Of a stretch of DNA of 40,046 nucleotides, positions 8,090-16,390 are shown piece after piece (within the stretch, counting starts at the first letter, position 1; each line of letters starts with the position of its first letter). A model generated the notes under the pieces. The model had not been told where the DNA came from, did no database searches, and saw only the letters and a list, made by a program, of their open reading frames with translations. The position numbers and the translations under genes are program-made. The DNA comes from Halobacteriovoraceae bacterium (lineage in GTDB: Bacteria > Bdellovibrionota > Bacteriovoracia > Bacteriovoracales > Bacteriovoracaceae): contig PAKC01000007.1 of the NCBI GenBank assembly GCA_002706205.1, positions 1 to 40,046 of the forward strand, written 5' to 3'.

Positions 8090-8725
8090 TTAAGCAGCAT
8101 GTTTTTCTGCAAAGAGTTGAGCATTTTCTTGCACTTGTCTCAATACAAGATGATAAAGATCAGCTGTCTGAAAAAAATTATCCCAAATTTCTTTTTGTTC
8201 AGGCTCTGAAAGCTTAGCAATCTCTTCTAAAGCTTTATCCACATGACTTGGATCTTCTTCGACATGAACTTTTAAAAACTGACTTTTTTGTCTTCCATAT
8301 GTTTCAAATAACCTACCAACCACATTAGGAAAGCAATGAATAGCGATAGCTTCCAAATATAAAATATATCCTAACAAAGCCGTTCCCTTAGATTGCTCAA
8401 TTTTAAAATACTGAGACTCATAAAAGGCGGAAGTTATGGCATATTTTTTATATGAATCGATTTCTCTGCCTAATTTTTTTAAATCAGAAAGAGCTATTTT
8501 TTCATGATTATCTTCATCTGAGATATGGTCTTTAAACCTTTTATAAAGATCATCCTTATCATTGACATGAAAATACGATAAAGACCTTCCCAAGAGCCTA
8601 GTCGAGTGACAAACAAAATAATACGTTTGGGCCAAATAGTCAGCATAGAAATCTTCATTTTCCCAAGGAAGGTTCTCTATAAACTCTTTTGATGTTTCAA
8701 GCTGTTTCTCTAAATGTTCTTTCAT
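8090..8725 (-). CDS. Heme-oxygenase-like di-iron oxidase (iron-containing redox enzyme family)
   Basis: An all-helical protein of 211 residues with the ligand pattern of heme-oxygenase-like di-iron oxidases (HDO; relatives include UndA and the central domain of SznF). Candidate iron ligands are H40 in YYFVCHSTRL, E71 and H74 in DEDNHEKIAL, E125 in YLEAIAIHC, and the D158-x-x-H161 pair in EEDPSHVDKA. TenA and CADD-like proteins share the fold but lack this full set. Known members oxidise or cleave small amines and fatty acids with O2; the substrate here is unknown. The start lies 29 bp inside the end of the upstream GNAT-like gene, so the two are probably co-translated. Exact ligand choice is my inference. 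Confidence 0.75.
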   Translation of the reverse strand: MKEHLEKQLETSKEFIENLPWENEDFYADYLAQTYYFVCHSTRLLGRSLSYFHVNDKDDLYKRFKDHISDEDNHEKIALSDLKKLGREIDSYKKYAITSAFYESQYFKIEQSKGTALLGYILYLEAIAIHCFPNVVGRLFETYGRQKSQFLKVHVEEDPSHVDKALEEIAKLSEPEQKEIWDNFFQTADLYHLVLRQVQENAQLFAEKHAA

Positions 8726-9413
8726 TTTTTTCTCTCCATTTATCTATTCTGTTTTCCCATAAGGTTTTAAATGACTTTGAAAAATATCGTTCTTTTAATA
8801 AAATATCAGTCGGATTCATCTGAATTAAATCAACATCAACTCCATGATCAACACTACTCATTATTTTTGTTCCACCAGTATTTAAGATGAGCTTATTAAC
8901 CCCCCTATTATTTCGTGTTGTTCCAAAACCCATATCATAACCATACTCAATAATGATTTTGGCATAAATCTCCATTACAACCTGTCCTAAATTGATAGGA
9001 TAGTTGGACTTTGATCTTCTAAAGTCAGGGTGGACAGCTAACCAACTAGGCATTAGTCCATTTTGACATTCTCTGCCTATTTTACTTACAAGTTCCTTAG
9101 GCCATGCATCAAACCATGAGTCTTCTTTTCTAACCTTCAAAGAAAGATTTATAGAGCTATAGCAAAAAAGTCCAACAGCAATATCATCTTTCATGATGAC
9201 ACTTAAAAATTCATGTCGAGTAAACTCGTTTGACTTTAACTGCTTTACTCCATCAAGCTCGAATAAGGTTTTTGACCACACTAAATTCCACAAATCATAT
9301 GCAGCTTCATACTGTTTCACACATACAGAAGGAATAGGTTCTGAACAGGGAATAATATACAATTGTAGTTTGTCTAGTTCACGCTTGGTAGCTAGTTCTT
9401 CATTTAAATTCAT
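8697..9413 (-). CDS. GNAT-like acyltransferase
   Basis: A 238-residue protein whose central part follows the GNAT fold: a strand (IAVGLFCYSSINLSL, about 78-92), then PSWLAVHPDFRRSKSNYP (122-139), where beta4 and the acyl-CoA pyrophosphate loop are expected, a helix, and a strand with GYDMGFGTTRNNRGVNKL (157-174). The Arg-Asn-rich loop is typical of the later part of GNATs. Its length and extra N-terminal region recall N-acyl amino acid synthase-like GNATs more than small acetyltransferases, but I cannot confirm this. It is the first gene of a two-gene unit, overlapping the di-iron oxidase gene by 29 bp. A 12-bp motif 41 bases upstream is shared with the secreted protein gene at 6278. Confidence 0.68.
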   Translation of the reverse strand: MNLNEELATKRELDKLQLYIIPCSEPIPSVCVKQYEAAYDLWNLVWSKTLFELDGVKQLKSNEFTRHEFLSVIMKDDIAVGLFCYSSINLSLKVRKEDSWFDAWPKELVSKIGRECQNGLMPSWLAVHPDFRRSKSNYPINLGQVVMEIYAKIIIEYGYDMGFGTTRNNRGVNKLILNTGGTKIMSSVDHGVDVDLIQMNPTDILLKERYFSKSFKTLWENRIDKWREKNERTFRETA

Positions 9414-9453
9414 TTTTTCACCATTTTTAGTTTAATTGTATATGCCTCAAGGA

Positions 9454-9465
9454 ATACATAAGTGT
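9454..9465 (-). promoter_or_regulatory. 12-bp motif shared with the 6278 promoter region (copy 2)
   Basis: Minus-strand ACACTTATGTAT, identical to 6317-6328 and placed 41 bases before the GNAT start. It is either part of a common promoter type or a binding site of one regulator. The flanks of the two copies are not otherwise alike beyond a few bases. Confidence 0.35.
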
Positions 9466-9602
9466 GATTCTAGCAAAATAAAAATTAATTTCACCATGCT
9501 TTTTTTTGCCTGTTGAAAGTTTTGAAATTTACTGTATTTAAAGATTTATTAATCCACCTAGTAGGGTGAGGAGAGAAGAGAGAAATTTTTTTCAATTTAA
9601 AA

Positions 9603-9679
9603 TGGCGGGGCGTGAGGGATTCGAACCCCCGACCAAATGGTTCGAAGCCATCTACTCTATCCAGCTGAGCTAACACCCC
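9603..9679 (-). tRNA. tRNA-Arg (anticodon UCG)
   Basis: The minus strand folds into a full 77-nt tRNA with encoded CCA. The acceptor stem pairs GGGGTGT with ACGCCCC, discriminator G. The D arm is GCTC/GAGT, the anticodon stem GATGG/CCATT with loop CTTCGAA (anticodon TCG), the variable loop has five bases, and the T arm is GGGGG/CCCTC around TTCGAAT. The anticodon UCG reads arginine CGA/CGN codons. The first 23 bases overlap the end of the PopT coding sequence, whose stop codon lies within the tRNA D arm, so the tRNA is probably cut from the same transcript. No convincing terminator is seen within the following 150 bp. Confidence 0.96.
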
Positions 9680-10595
9680 GTCGATGATGAGAAATCTTCT
9701 CAATAAGAAACACTAATCCTACACCAGAAAACATAAAGACAAAAGCAATTATCTCCTGAGTTGTCATAGCATTTGGAAAATATATCGCATCCTGTAAAAT
9801 ATGAACTTTGCCACGAATTATTTTTTGTTCTACCACTTCACGCCAGGGCCAAATCTTTCTTAAAGAGCCAATCATAAAGCCCGTCAAAATGGCCATCATA
9901 ACCCTATGATAGTTTTTAAGTAGATAATTTAAAATTTTAGAAAAAGTTAATAAGCCAACAAGGCATCCCCCACAAAACACCCCAATTGTTATTATATTAT
10001 TCATCACAAAAGGATTTTTTAATGCTGATGTAATAAAAAGATACTTACCAAGTATTAACAAAATAAATGATCCACTGATGCCTGGCAAAATCATGGCGCA
10101 AATAGCAATCGCCCCAGAGGCAAAAATCATAAGAGTAGAATTGGCGGTATGAACAGGTATTGCAGTCACCACCATATAACCAAAGCATGCTCCCATAACC
10201 ACAATAATGATATTCTTTACTTGAAAAAAGCTTTCAATCGTTCTTGCGACATAAATAATTGAAGCAAGTATTAGTCCAAAAAATATTGACCATGTGTACA
10301 AAGCATATTCATTCATAAAAAAATGCATGAGTCTTGACATTAAAATGATTGCAGTCAAGATTCCAATAAAAAGAGGAAGTAAAAAATGACCGTTAACATG
10401 CTCAAATGCCTGCTTGATTTTCAAGTGTAAAACCAACGACAAAAACTTTTTATTAACTGAGCTTATAGAGGAGATAAGCTCATCATAGATACCTGTTACC
10501 AAAGCAACAGTTCCTCCAGAAACGCCAGGAACAATATCTGCCATCCCCATGGCATAACCCTTAAGAAGAATTAAAAGACGCTCTTTTGTTAGCAT
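9657..10595 (-). CDS. popT: DUF368 membrane protein (PopT-type undecaprenyl phosphate translocase)
   Basis: A polytopic inner-membrane protein of 312 residues. The N-terminal signature MGMADIVPGVSGGTVALVTG is the DUF368 hallmark, and a second half-repeat carries ICAMILPGISGSFILLILG; the duplicated PGxSG motifs fit the inverted-repeat fold. DUF368 proteins (PopT) have been shown to flip undecaprenyl phosphate back to the cytoplasmic face, recycling the lipid carrier for peptidoglycan and O-antigen synthesis. The start follows the stop of the LysM gene directly (TAA then ATG), so it is the third gene of a coupled operon. Its last seven codons and TAG stop are encoded by the 5' part of the tRNA-Arg gene. 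Confidence 0.9.
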   Translation of the reverse strand: MLTKERLLILLKGYAMGMADIVPGVSGGTVALVTGIYDELISSISSVNKKFLSLVLHLKIKQAFEHVNGHFLLPLFIGILTAIILMSRLMHFFMNEYALYTWSIFFGLILASIIYVARTIESFFQVKNIIIVVMGACFGYMVVTAIPVHTANSTLMIFASGAIAICAMILPGISGSFILLILGKYLFITSALKNPFVMNNIITIGVFCGGCLVGLLTFSKILNYLLKNYHRVMMAILTGFMIGSLRKIWPWREVVEQKIIRGKVHILQDAIYFPNAMTTQEIIAFVFMFSGVGLVFLIEKISHHRRGVSSAG

Positions 10596-12839
10596 TTATT
10601 CGGTTTCCTCTTGAGCATTTAAAAGTTCATCAATTTCTTCAATATCAAACTCTGTTAAACCGTAAGGGTTTTCTTTATCATTTAGGTCTTCGTCTAAATA
10701 GCGCTTACCAAAATTTTCCTCTAATTCATCTAAAGATTCTTGTTGCTCAAGAGCAAAGTTATTTTCTACTTGATTAAGATCTTGATTTTCAAGGAGTTTA
10801 TCTTCATCTAGCCTAGCTTCATTAAGCATTTTCTCAGCCGTTTCCAATTCACCTTCAAGTCGTTCCAATGCTCTTAAATCTTTTTCATTTTCACTCAAAA
10901 GTGACTTTTCTTTTTCTTGTCTTTCAATTTCTGCAAGTTCATCCTCAGTAAATTGAATTTTATCTGCTTTATCTAACAAAGAGTCATTAAGATCATCCAA
11001 ATTAAGCTCAACATCAAGTTCTTCAACAGCATTGGCAGACATTTTTGCAGCTGAAGAAGATGATAATTGGTTTTTCAGTTTTGCTGTTCGCGCAGCTGAC
11101 TCTTTTGTCTTAGTAATAGCGATATCTCCAATAACAAAATCTCTTCGAGACTGAGTCACTAATGCTGTAGAGAAATTTTCAGTGACAGTGATAACAGTCA
11201 ACTCTCCATTCTTATAGGTTGGATTCGTCGTAATGAATTTATCAGTTGCTCTATCTTTAAAACCATAAACCTCAAAAACATTTCCGACTTCAACACCATC
11301 GGCCCTTCCTCGATCAAGATAAACCACATCACCAAAAGAGGCATATAATTGAAGACTCTTAAATGAACTCATAACAACAGCTTCTATCAATCTTGCATTG
11401 AAAGTTTTTGTTATTCTTTCAATCTTTGGAGTATAAACTGTTATTCGATCTCCTCTTGCAACCGTACCTGAAGACTCAATAATCTTACATTCCCATAGAC
11501 CATCGTGTTTTTGAATAGTTTCAATACTGCCCGTAATCGTATATTGATATCCCTCTCGGTCAGAGTTCTTATGTGTTTTCTTTCCACCTGTAGTATAAAT
11601 AGAAAATTTATCACCAACAATAACATCAATCTTTTGATCAAAGCGCACATAAATCTTATCATGTGTCGTAAAGATTGATTTTTCTTCAATTGCAGAATCT
11701 ACCTTTCCATAATCTTGGACAATATTATCTGATATAAATGTATTTAGATAAAAGCCTTCCTTAAAATTAAAGCTGACTTTTGCATTTTTATCAAATCCAC
11801 TTTCATCAAATTCATCCTGAGGAATCCCAATATCAAAGTCGACTTTTGGCGGTTCATAAACTTCATAGTCCTTAATCAAACCCTGTTGACCGATAATCTT
11901 AAGATCTTCTTTTGTGTCTCCACTGGAATATTGAATATAAACTCCATCATCTTTTAACTTTTCTCGCTCTTCAATCCACTCAGGCTTGGTATCATCTCCC
12001 CATTTTTGGAACTCTGATAAAACTTTTTGCTCTTTAAAAAGTTTCTGTCTTGCTTTTTTAAGATCTAGGGAAGGTAAACTATTATCACTCCCAGTTGAAA
12101 AAGAAAGAATCATCCCTGGCTCTATTTCATGTGGGTTTGTAATAAAAGGATTTAATGCCCATATTTTTGAATAATAAAAACCTGAACCAAAAATTTTCTT
12201 AGAAATTTTCCACAGCCAGTCACCTGTAACAACTTCATAAGTCCCACTGGCAGACTGTCCAGCAATTTCATTCCATTCATCGTTGGGAATTTTTCCTTGC
12301 ATATTTTTGGCCATTTCTAATAAGTCTTTTTCCAACTTTCCAATATCAAAAATAAGCTTCGCTTCCTTCGTTGAAATATCATCACTTTGTTTTATGATCT
12401 TCACTTTATTATTTTTTTGAGTTTTCCCAGGAACAACAGATGTTTGAACTTTATCAAGTTCATTTTCTGATTGCTCTTTATTTTCCGCTTGATCAATTAA
12501 GTCTTTATCTGCTTCTGGAAGGGTAAACTCAATCTCTCCCAAATCCTCCATCAAACTATCTAAGTCGTCGCCTTTTTGAGTTTGTTGCTCAGAAAGCTCC
12601 TTCTCATCAAAGTTCATTTCTTTAATTTCTTGCTCAAGACCACCAACACTGTCCAAATTCATATTCTCTTCTTGAGCCGTCTCAAGAGATTCACCAACTT
12701 CAGAATCGAGCTCCTCCATCAAAAGATCAATATTTTCGGGGTCTTCAAGATTTAAATCAACATCCTGTGCCGTCACAAAATTTGACAGAAGAAATAAGCA
12801 TAATATGAGATAAAAAATTTTCTTTATTAAGATCATCAA
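10596..12839 (-). CDS. Large acidic periplasmic LysM-domain protein
   Basis: A 747-residue exported protein. The signal peptide spans about residues 1-24 (cleavage near VTAQ). Residues 25-135 are very rich in Asp and Glu. A LysM domain lies at about 200-247 (YEVVTGDWLWKISKKIFG and the ending IEPGMILSF), expected to bind peptidoglycan. The region 340-580 is beta-rich, with VVYLDRGRADGVEVGNVFEV, a pattern seen in FlgT-like C-terminal modules that follow LysM domains. Residues from about 605 to the end are a long acidic coiled coil. It overlaps the upstream lipoprotein gene by ATGA and abuts popT. A structural or scaffolding role in the envelope is inferred; no catalytic site is visible. Confidence 0.85.
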   Translation of the reverse strand: MMILIKKIFYLILCLFLLSNFVTAQDVDLNLEDPENIDLLMEELDSEVGESLETAQEENMNLDSVGGLEQEIKEMNFDEKELSEQQTQKGDDLDSLMEDLGEIEFTLPEADKDLIDQAENKEQSENELDKVQTSVVPGKTQKNNKVKIIKQSDDISTKEAKLIFDIGKLEKDLLEMAKNMQGKIPNDEWNEIAGQSASGTYEVVTGDWLWKISKKIFGSGFYYSKIWALNPFITNPHEIEPGMILSFSTGSDNSLPSLDLKKARQKLFKEQKVLSEFQKWGDDTKPEWIEEREKLKDDGVYIQYSSGDTKEDLKIIGQQGLIKDYEVYEPPKVDFDIGIPQDEFDESGFDKNAKVSFNFKEGFYLNTFISDNIVQDYGKVDSAIEEKSIFTTHDKIYVRFDQKIDVIVGDKFSIYTTGGKKTHKNSDREGYQYTITGSIETIQKHDGLWECKIIESSGTVARGDRITVYTPKIERITKTFNARLIEAVVMSSFKSLQLYASFGDVVYLDRGRADGVEVGNVFEVYGFKDRATDKFITTNPTYKNGELTVITVTENFSTALVTQSRRDFVIGDIAITKTKESAARTAKLKNQLSSSSAAKMSANAVEELDVELNLDDLNDSLLDKADKIQFTEDELAEIERQEKEKSLLSENEKDLRALERLEGELETAEKMLNEARLDEDKLLENQDLNQVENNFALEQQESLDELEENFGKRYLDEDLNDKENPYGLTEFDIEEIDELLNAQEETE

Positions 12840-13525
12840 ACCCTTACTTCAAAAAAGTCACGTAAAATTGATTCATACTGAGCTTGTTTATCTTGCAATC
12901 CCAGTTTTTCACTACACTTTGCTGCATACTCTAGAGCTGTTATGACTATCCCAGAGTAAGAATTTTTTCGAATAATACTTTCATATACCTGAAGAGAAAG
13001 ATCAAATTGCTTTTTAGAAAAATATATTTCTCCAATATGCTTTTTAGCGCGGACGCTAATCTGTTTTGTGGGTGATTTTTCTAAAAACTGAAATATTTTT
13101 AAGGCTTCGTCAATTCGACCATTTTGTTTTAAAGCAAGCCCTTTCTTATAATAAGCTAATTGCTGACCAACATCAGCTTCAACCTTATCTGAAAGAGCAA
13201 CTTGTGTTCCTGCTTGATCATCTTCTTTGAAAACATCTATTGTTTCTGTAGAGCCTTGGGCCAATTCATTGGCCTGATCAAATCCTTTTCTTTTCTCTAA
13301 AGATTCTTCTTTCAAAGCCTCATATCTATCTGATAATGACTTATATCGCTCCATCAGCTTATCATATTGATCTTTACTTACCCATTTAACTTCTTGTTTT
13401 GTCTTTTGGGGTTTATCACCTTCTAACAAAGACTTTCTCGTCGAATCAACTAAGCTGGAACATCCTGGTAATAAACTAGAGATAACTGTTAAGGGAATAA
13501 TAGCTAGAAAGAGTCTTTTACGCAT
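12836..13525 (-). CDS. TPR-containing lipoprotein
   Basis: The signal peptide ends in LLPGC, with Cys22 as the lipidated residue. Residues 45-75 form a charged helix (YDKLMERYKSLSDRYEALKE), probably coiled coil. From about 120 to 220 there are tetratricopeptide-like helical pairs (ALKIFQFLEKSPTKQISVRA, IYFSKKQFDLSLQVYESII). TPR lipoproteins usually act as assembly or docking factors in the envelope. It is the first gene of the operon that continues with the LysM protein and PopT, with an ATGA overlap. A sigma70-like promoter precedes it (13578-13607). The specific partner is likely the LysM protein; that is inferred from linkage. Confidence 0.85.
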   Translation of the reverse strand: MRKRLFLAIIPLTVISSLLPGCSSLVDSTRKSLLEGDKPQKTKQEVKWVSKDQYDKLMERYKSLSDRYEALKEESLEKRKGFDQANELAQGSTETIDVFKEDDQAGTQVALSDKVEADVGQQLAYYKKGLALKQNGRIDEALKIFQFLEKSPTKQISVRAKKHIGEIYFSKKQFDLSLQVYESIIRKNSYSGIVITALEYAAKCSEKLGLQDKQAQYESILRDFFEVRV

Positions 13526-13577
13526 TTGTCCTCCGTGACAAAGTCTTTGACATTTATATAGAATGCACTACATTAAT

Positions 13578-13607
13578 ATTTTATGCCTTGTGCATATGCT
13601 AAGTCAA
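13578..13607 (-). promoter_or_regulatory. Promoter of the TPR lipoprotein-LysM-popT operon
   Basis: On the minus strand TTGACT (13602-13607) and TAAAAT (13578-13583) are 18 bases apart. Transcription would begin near 13570, about 45 bases before the ATG. It overlaps the divergent promoter for 13641, so the two may compete. Confidence 0.45.
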
Positions 13608-13616
13608 TGTTATTAA
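13588..13616 (+). promoter_or_regulatory. Promoter of the DUF4911 gene
   Basis: TTGTGC (13588-13593) and TATTAA (13611-13616) are 17 bases apart; the start would be near 13623, giving an untranslated leader of about 18 bases. It interleaves with the leftward promoter and includes a GCATATGC palindrome in the spacer. Confidence 0.4.
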
Positions 13617-13640
13617 AAGAAAAAACTAAACCGGCCAATT

Positions 13641-13898
13641 ATGTATACTAAGACTAAAAAACTGATCAAGTTTGTATTAAGAATGCCCAAGGAAGAAACA
13701 AGCTTTTTTTATTTCATTTTAGAGTCTAATGAAAACATAGCTTTTTACTCGACATTAGATTTTGAAAAAGGTCAAGCTTATCGAGATATCATTGTGTTTA
13801 CCACACCTGAACTCCTAGAGTACCTCAACAAGATACTTGACCATTTAGGTAAAAAGCTTCACATTGAAACTCTCAACATCCAAGAAATCTCAGACTAG
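13641..13898 (+). CDS. Small DUF4911-like protein
   Basis: An 85-residue cytoplasmic protein. The middle, FYFILESNENIAFYSTLDFE followed by a strand and an amphipathic helix (LLEYLNKILDHLGKKL), resembles DUF4911, a small alpha-beta family of unknown role; the assignment is from memory of the pattern. No clear ribosome site precedes the ATG, but a short leader from the promoter just upstream fits. The stop overlaps the end of the convergent bcp gene by nine bases. Confidence 0.6.
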   Translation: MYTKTKKLIKFVLRMPKEETSFFYFILESNENIAFYSTLDFEKGQAYRDIIVFTTPELLEYLNKILDHLGKKLHIETLNIQEISD

Positions 13899-14369
13899 AT
13901 TTTCTTTAATATAATTTAAAACATCTTCGTTATGAGTTTTAGTTTTAACTTTCTCTATAATTGTTTTTAAGCGTCCATCCTTACCCACAATAAATGTTTG
14001 TCTAAGAATTCCATCATATTCCTTACCCATAAATTTTTTTGGACCCCATGAACCATATTTATCAGCAACTTTATGGTCCTCATCTGACAATAAATCAAAA
14101 TTAAGTTTGTCACGCTCTTTAAATTTTTTAAGTCTTTCTGGGGAGTCAGGACTAATACCAAAAACAACGGTATCAACTTTTTTGAATTCTTTGCTATAAT
14201 CTCTAATACCACAGGCTTGGACTGTACATCCTGGAGTCATGGCTTTTGGGTAAAAATAAATCACAATATTTTTTTCACCTCGATAATCTTTTAAAGCTAC
14301 TTTTTCTTCATTTTGGTTTTTTAAAGTAAAACTTGGCGCCATGTTGCCAATCTTTGGTAATGTGCTCAT
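13890..14369 (-). CDS. bcp: Thioredoxin-dependent peroxiredoxin (Bcp/PrxQ)
   Basis: A thiol peroxidase that reduces hydrogen peroxide and organic hydroperoxides in the cytoplasm. Peroxidatic and resolving Cys are in TPGCTVQACGIRDY, five residues apart, as in atypical two-Cys PrxQ/Bcp enzymes; FYPKAMTPGC replaces the more usual FYPKDNTPGC. The C-terminal RQTFIVGKDG strand is typical. An upstream in-frame ATG at 14387 exists, but GAAGGAGAG lies just before the ATG at 14369, which gives a product of 159 residues starting MSTLPKIG, closer to the family. With this start it begins 12 bp after the gloB stop and is likely co-transcribed with it. Confidence 0.93.
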   Translation of the reverse strand: MSTLPKIGNMAPSFTLKNQNEEKVALKDYRGEKNIVIYFYPKAMTPGCTVQACGIRDYSKEFKKVDTVVFGISPDSPERLKKFKERDKLNFDLLSDEDHKVADKYGSWGPKKFMGKEYDGILRQTFIVGKDGRLKTIIEKVKTKTHNEDVLNYIKENLV

Positions 14370-14380
14370 AAACTCTCCTT

Positions 14381-15112
14381 CTACCAATTATCTCTAAGTT
14401 TTCTTATTTCTAAAAATTTTTCTTTCTCACTTAGATTGTCGCGCCATTCAAACTCAGAGCAAAACAATCTAAAAAAAGGATTATACAACTTTTCTTCACC
14501 TATAGTTGTTAAAATAAACTCATTTCTACTCTTAGCATCCTGAACTTTATTTAAATATTTTTTAGTATTCTCATTCTCTGGTTCTATACTGAGAGCAAAG
14601 TTAAGATTTGTTTCAAAGTAGTCATGACTAGGATAAATCACAATTCGATCATCAAGGGGAAGAAAAATATTACGAATTGTTTTATACAAAGTCTGTGGAT
14701 CGCCACCATTCTTACAGTTTCCCACTCCAGCTTGGAAAACAGTATCTCCACTTATCACTCCAACTAATTCATCATGCTCATATAAAAAATAGCAATAATG
14801 ATCCATGACATGACCCGGTGTGTAGCGACACTCTAGCTTCTCCGTCGCACTTAATTCAAAAAATTCTCCGTCCTGCAAAGTTATTTTTTGTGTGTTAGGC
14901 AAATTCAAAAACTCTTTATTGCCTTTTATATGATCAAAATGTTGATGAGTATTTAAAAGATATTTTGCTTGAAGTTTATGCTTAGCAACTTCATCTAAAA
15001 CCATATTAATCTCTGTGGGATCAAAGATAATTGCCTCATTTGTTTTTTCACTGTATAAGATATAATTGAAATTTCTAAGAGGGTTGTTAATATATACTTG
15101 AAGAACTTTCAT
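14381..15112 (-). CDS. gloB: Metallo-beta-lactamase-fold hydrolase, glyoxalase II (GloB)-like
   Basis: A binuclear metal hydrolase. The THQHFDH motif (about residues 56-62) supplies the metal ligands, a further His lies in YTPGHVMDH, an Asp in GDTVF, and a His in YPSHDY. The segment HDYFETNLNFALSIEPENEN matches the C-terminal hydroxyacylglutathione hydrolase region, where the loop binds glutathione, so S-lactoylglutathione or a related thioester is the probable substrate. Length 243 residues is normal. It is followed closely by bcp, giving a small detoxification unit. Persulfide dioxygenase-like activity is a lesser alternative. Confidence 0.85.
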   Translation of the reverse strand: MKVLQVYINNPLRNFNYILYSEKTNEAIIFDPTEINMVLDEVAKHKLQAKYLLNTHQHFDHIKGNKEFLNLPNTQKITLQDGEFFELSATEKLECRYTPGHVMDHYCYFLYEHDELVGVISGDTVFQAGVGNCKNGGDPQTLYKTIRNIFLPLDDRIVIYPSHDYFETNLNFALSIEPENENTKKYLNKVQDAKSRNEFILTTIGEEKLYNPFFRLFCSEFEWRDNLSEKEKFLEIRKLRDNW

Positions 15113-15136
15113 AAAATACCAAATTAGGAAAATACT

Positions 15137-16390
15137 ATGCTAAATGCCGATCTCATCTATTATTCTTTTTATATCTTTTTCACAATAACAATTCTTACAA
15201 AAGCTATTTTATTATTTCTCAATATGAAAAATATAAAAAGCCACTTTAACCAAGTTCCTGCGCAATTTCAAGATCACATAAGTCTTGAAGATCACAAAAA
15301 AGCTCAGAACTATACTTTGTCTAAGAATAAACTAAACCTTACAAGTCTTTTTCTGCAGGCGATTTTCCTTATTTTATGGATTGAAGCAGGTTGGCTAGAC
15401 CTCTTGCACCAATCACTTACAACTCAATTTGAAAGTACTATTATGACAGGCGTCATGTTTCTAATTTCCTTTAGTATTATAAACTCTCTACTGTCTTTAC
15501 CAGAGTCAATTTATGGAACTTTTGTTCTCGAAGAAAAATATGGATTTAATAAAACAACTCCAAAAATATTTTTAGTAGACATGATAAAACAATTCGCGCT
15601 TTCTTTAATTATAGGTGCACCATTCCTTTATTTTATTTTAAAGATCCTTTATACAGTTGGGCCATTATGGTGGCTCTATACTTGGTTTTTTATAATGGCC
15701 TTTCAATTTATAATGATCTGGGCCTATCCCAAGTTTATTGCTCCCCTATTCAATAAATTTTCTAAATTAGATGATGAAGATCTAACGCAAGAAATAGATA
15801 AACTCTCCAAGCGCTGTGATATCAATTTTAAGGATTATTTTGTAATGAATGCTTCCCTAAGAAGTTCACATGGAAATGCCTATTTCACGGGATTTGGAAA
15901 AAATAAAAGGATTGTTTTCTTTGATACTCTCCTCAAATCACTAAATGTTGACGAAGTGGTTTCCGTTTTGGCCCATGAACTTGGTCATTTAAAGAAAAAA
16001 CATATTATTAAATCTATAATTATGAGTTCTGCTTTTCTCTTTATAGGTTTATTCATTTTAGGTCAACTCTACAACAGCCCAAAGCTATTTGAAGCTTTTT
16101 CTCTATCTACAAATGAAGCTTATATGGCCTTACTGCTTTTTGTTCTCATTGCTCCCTATTATACCTTTCTTCTTACTCCATTAATGTCATGGCTATCTCG
16201 AAAAAATGAATTTGAAGCTGACGAATTTGCAGCAACTCATGCAAGTGCTAAAAAGCTTATTACTGCTTTATTAAAAATGTACAAGGACAACTCTTCTAGT
16301 CTTACTCCTCATCCAACATATTCAAAGTTTTATTATTCGCATCCGCCAGCAAAAGAAAGAATTGATTTTTTAAAAAAATTTTCCACATAG
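15137..16390 (+). CDS. Ste24-type M48 zinc metalloprotease
   Basis: An integral membrane peptidase with about seven hydrophobic segments, the first near residues 5-27 and the next in 70-165. The zinc site is HELGH in VSVLAHELGHLKKKH, with the third ligand Glu in RKNEFEADEFAATHA. The N-terminal domain and NGNAYFTG-type strand (SSHGNAYFTGFGKNKRIVFF) place it with the CAAX protease 1 (Ste24) subfamily rather than HtpX or BepA; the length of 417 residues agrees. In bacteria such enzymes are thought to cleave misfolded or stalled membrane proteins. Its TAG stop abuts the stop of the convergent hydrolase gene with no intervening base. Confidence 0.92.
   Translation: MLNADLIYYSFYIFFTITILTKAILLFLNMKNIKSHFNQVPAQFQDHISLEDHKKAQNYTLSKNKLNLTSLFLQAIFLILWIEAGWLDLLHQSLTTQFESTIMTGVMFLISFSIINSLLSLPESIYGTFVLEEKYGFNKTTPKIFLVDMIKQFALSLIIGAPFLYFILKILYTVGPLWWLYTWFFIMAFQFIMIWAYPKFIAPLFNKFSKLDDEDLTQEIDKLSKRCDINFKDYFVMNASLRSSHGNAYFTGFGKNKRIVFFDTLLKSLNVDEVVSVLAHELGHLKKKHIIKSIIMSSAFLFIGLFILGQLYNSPKLFEAFSLSTNEAYMALLLFVLIAPYYTFLLTPLMSWLSRKNEFEADEFAATHASAKKLITALLKMYKDNSSSLTPHPTYSKFYYSHPPAKERIDFLKKFST

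Noticed and set aside
9541-9602. Possible terminator after tRNA-Arg (CACC...GGTG stem)
   Set aside because: Only four base pairs and no proper T-run follows; too weak to call.
9491-9703. 70-residue minus-strand open frame
   Set aside because: It is the tRNA-Arg gene and its flanks read as protein.
14370-14387. Upstream start of bcp
   Set aside because: The six extra codons contain the Shine-Dalgarno sequence of the ATG at 14369.
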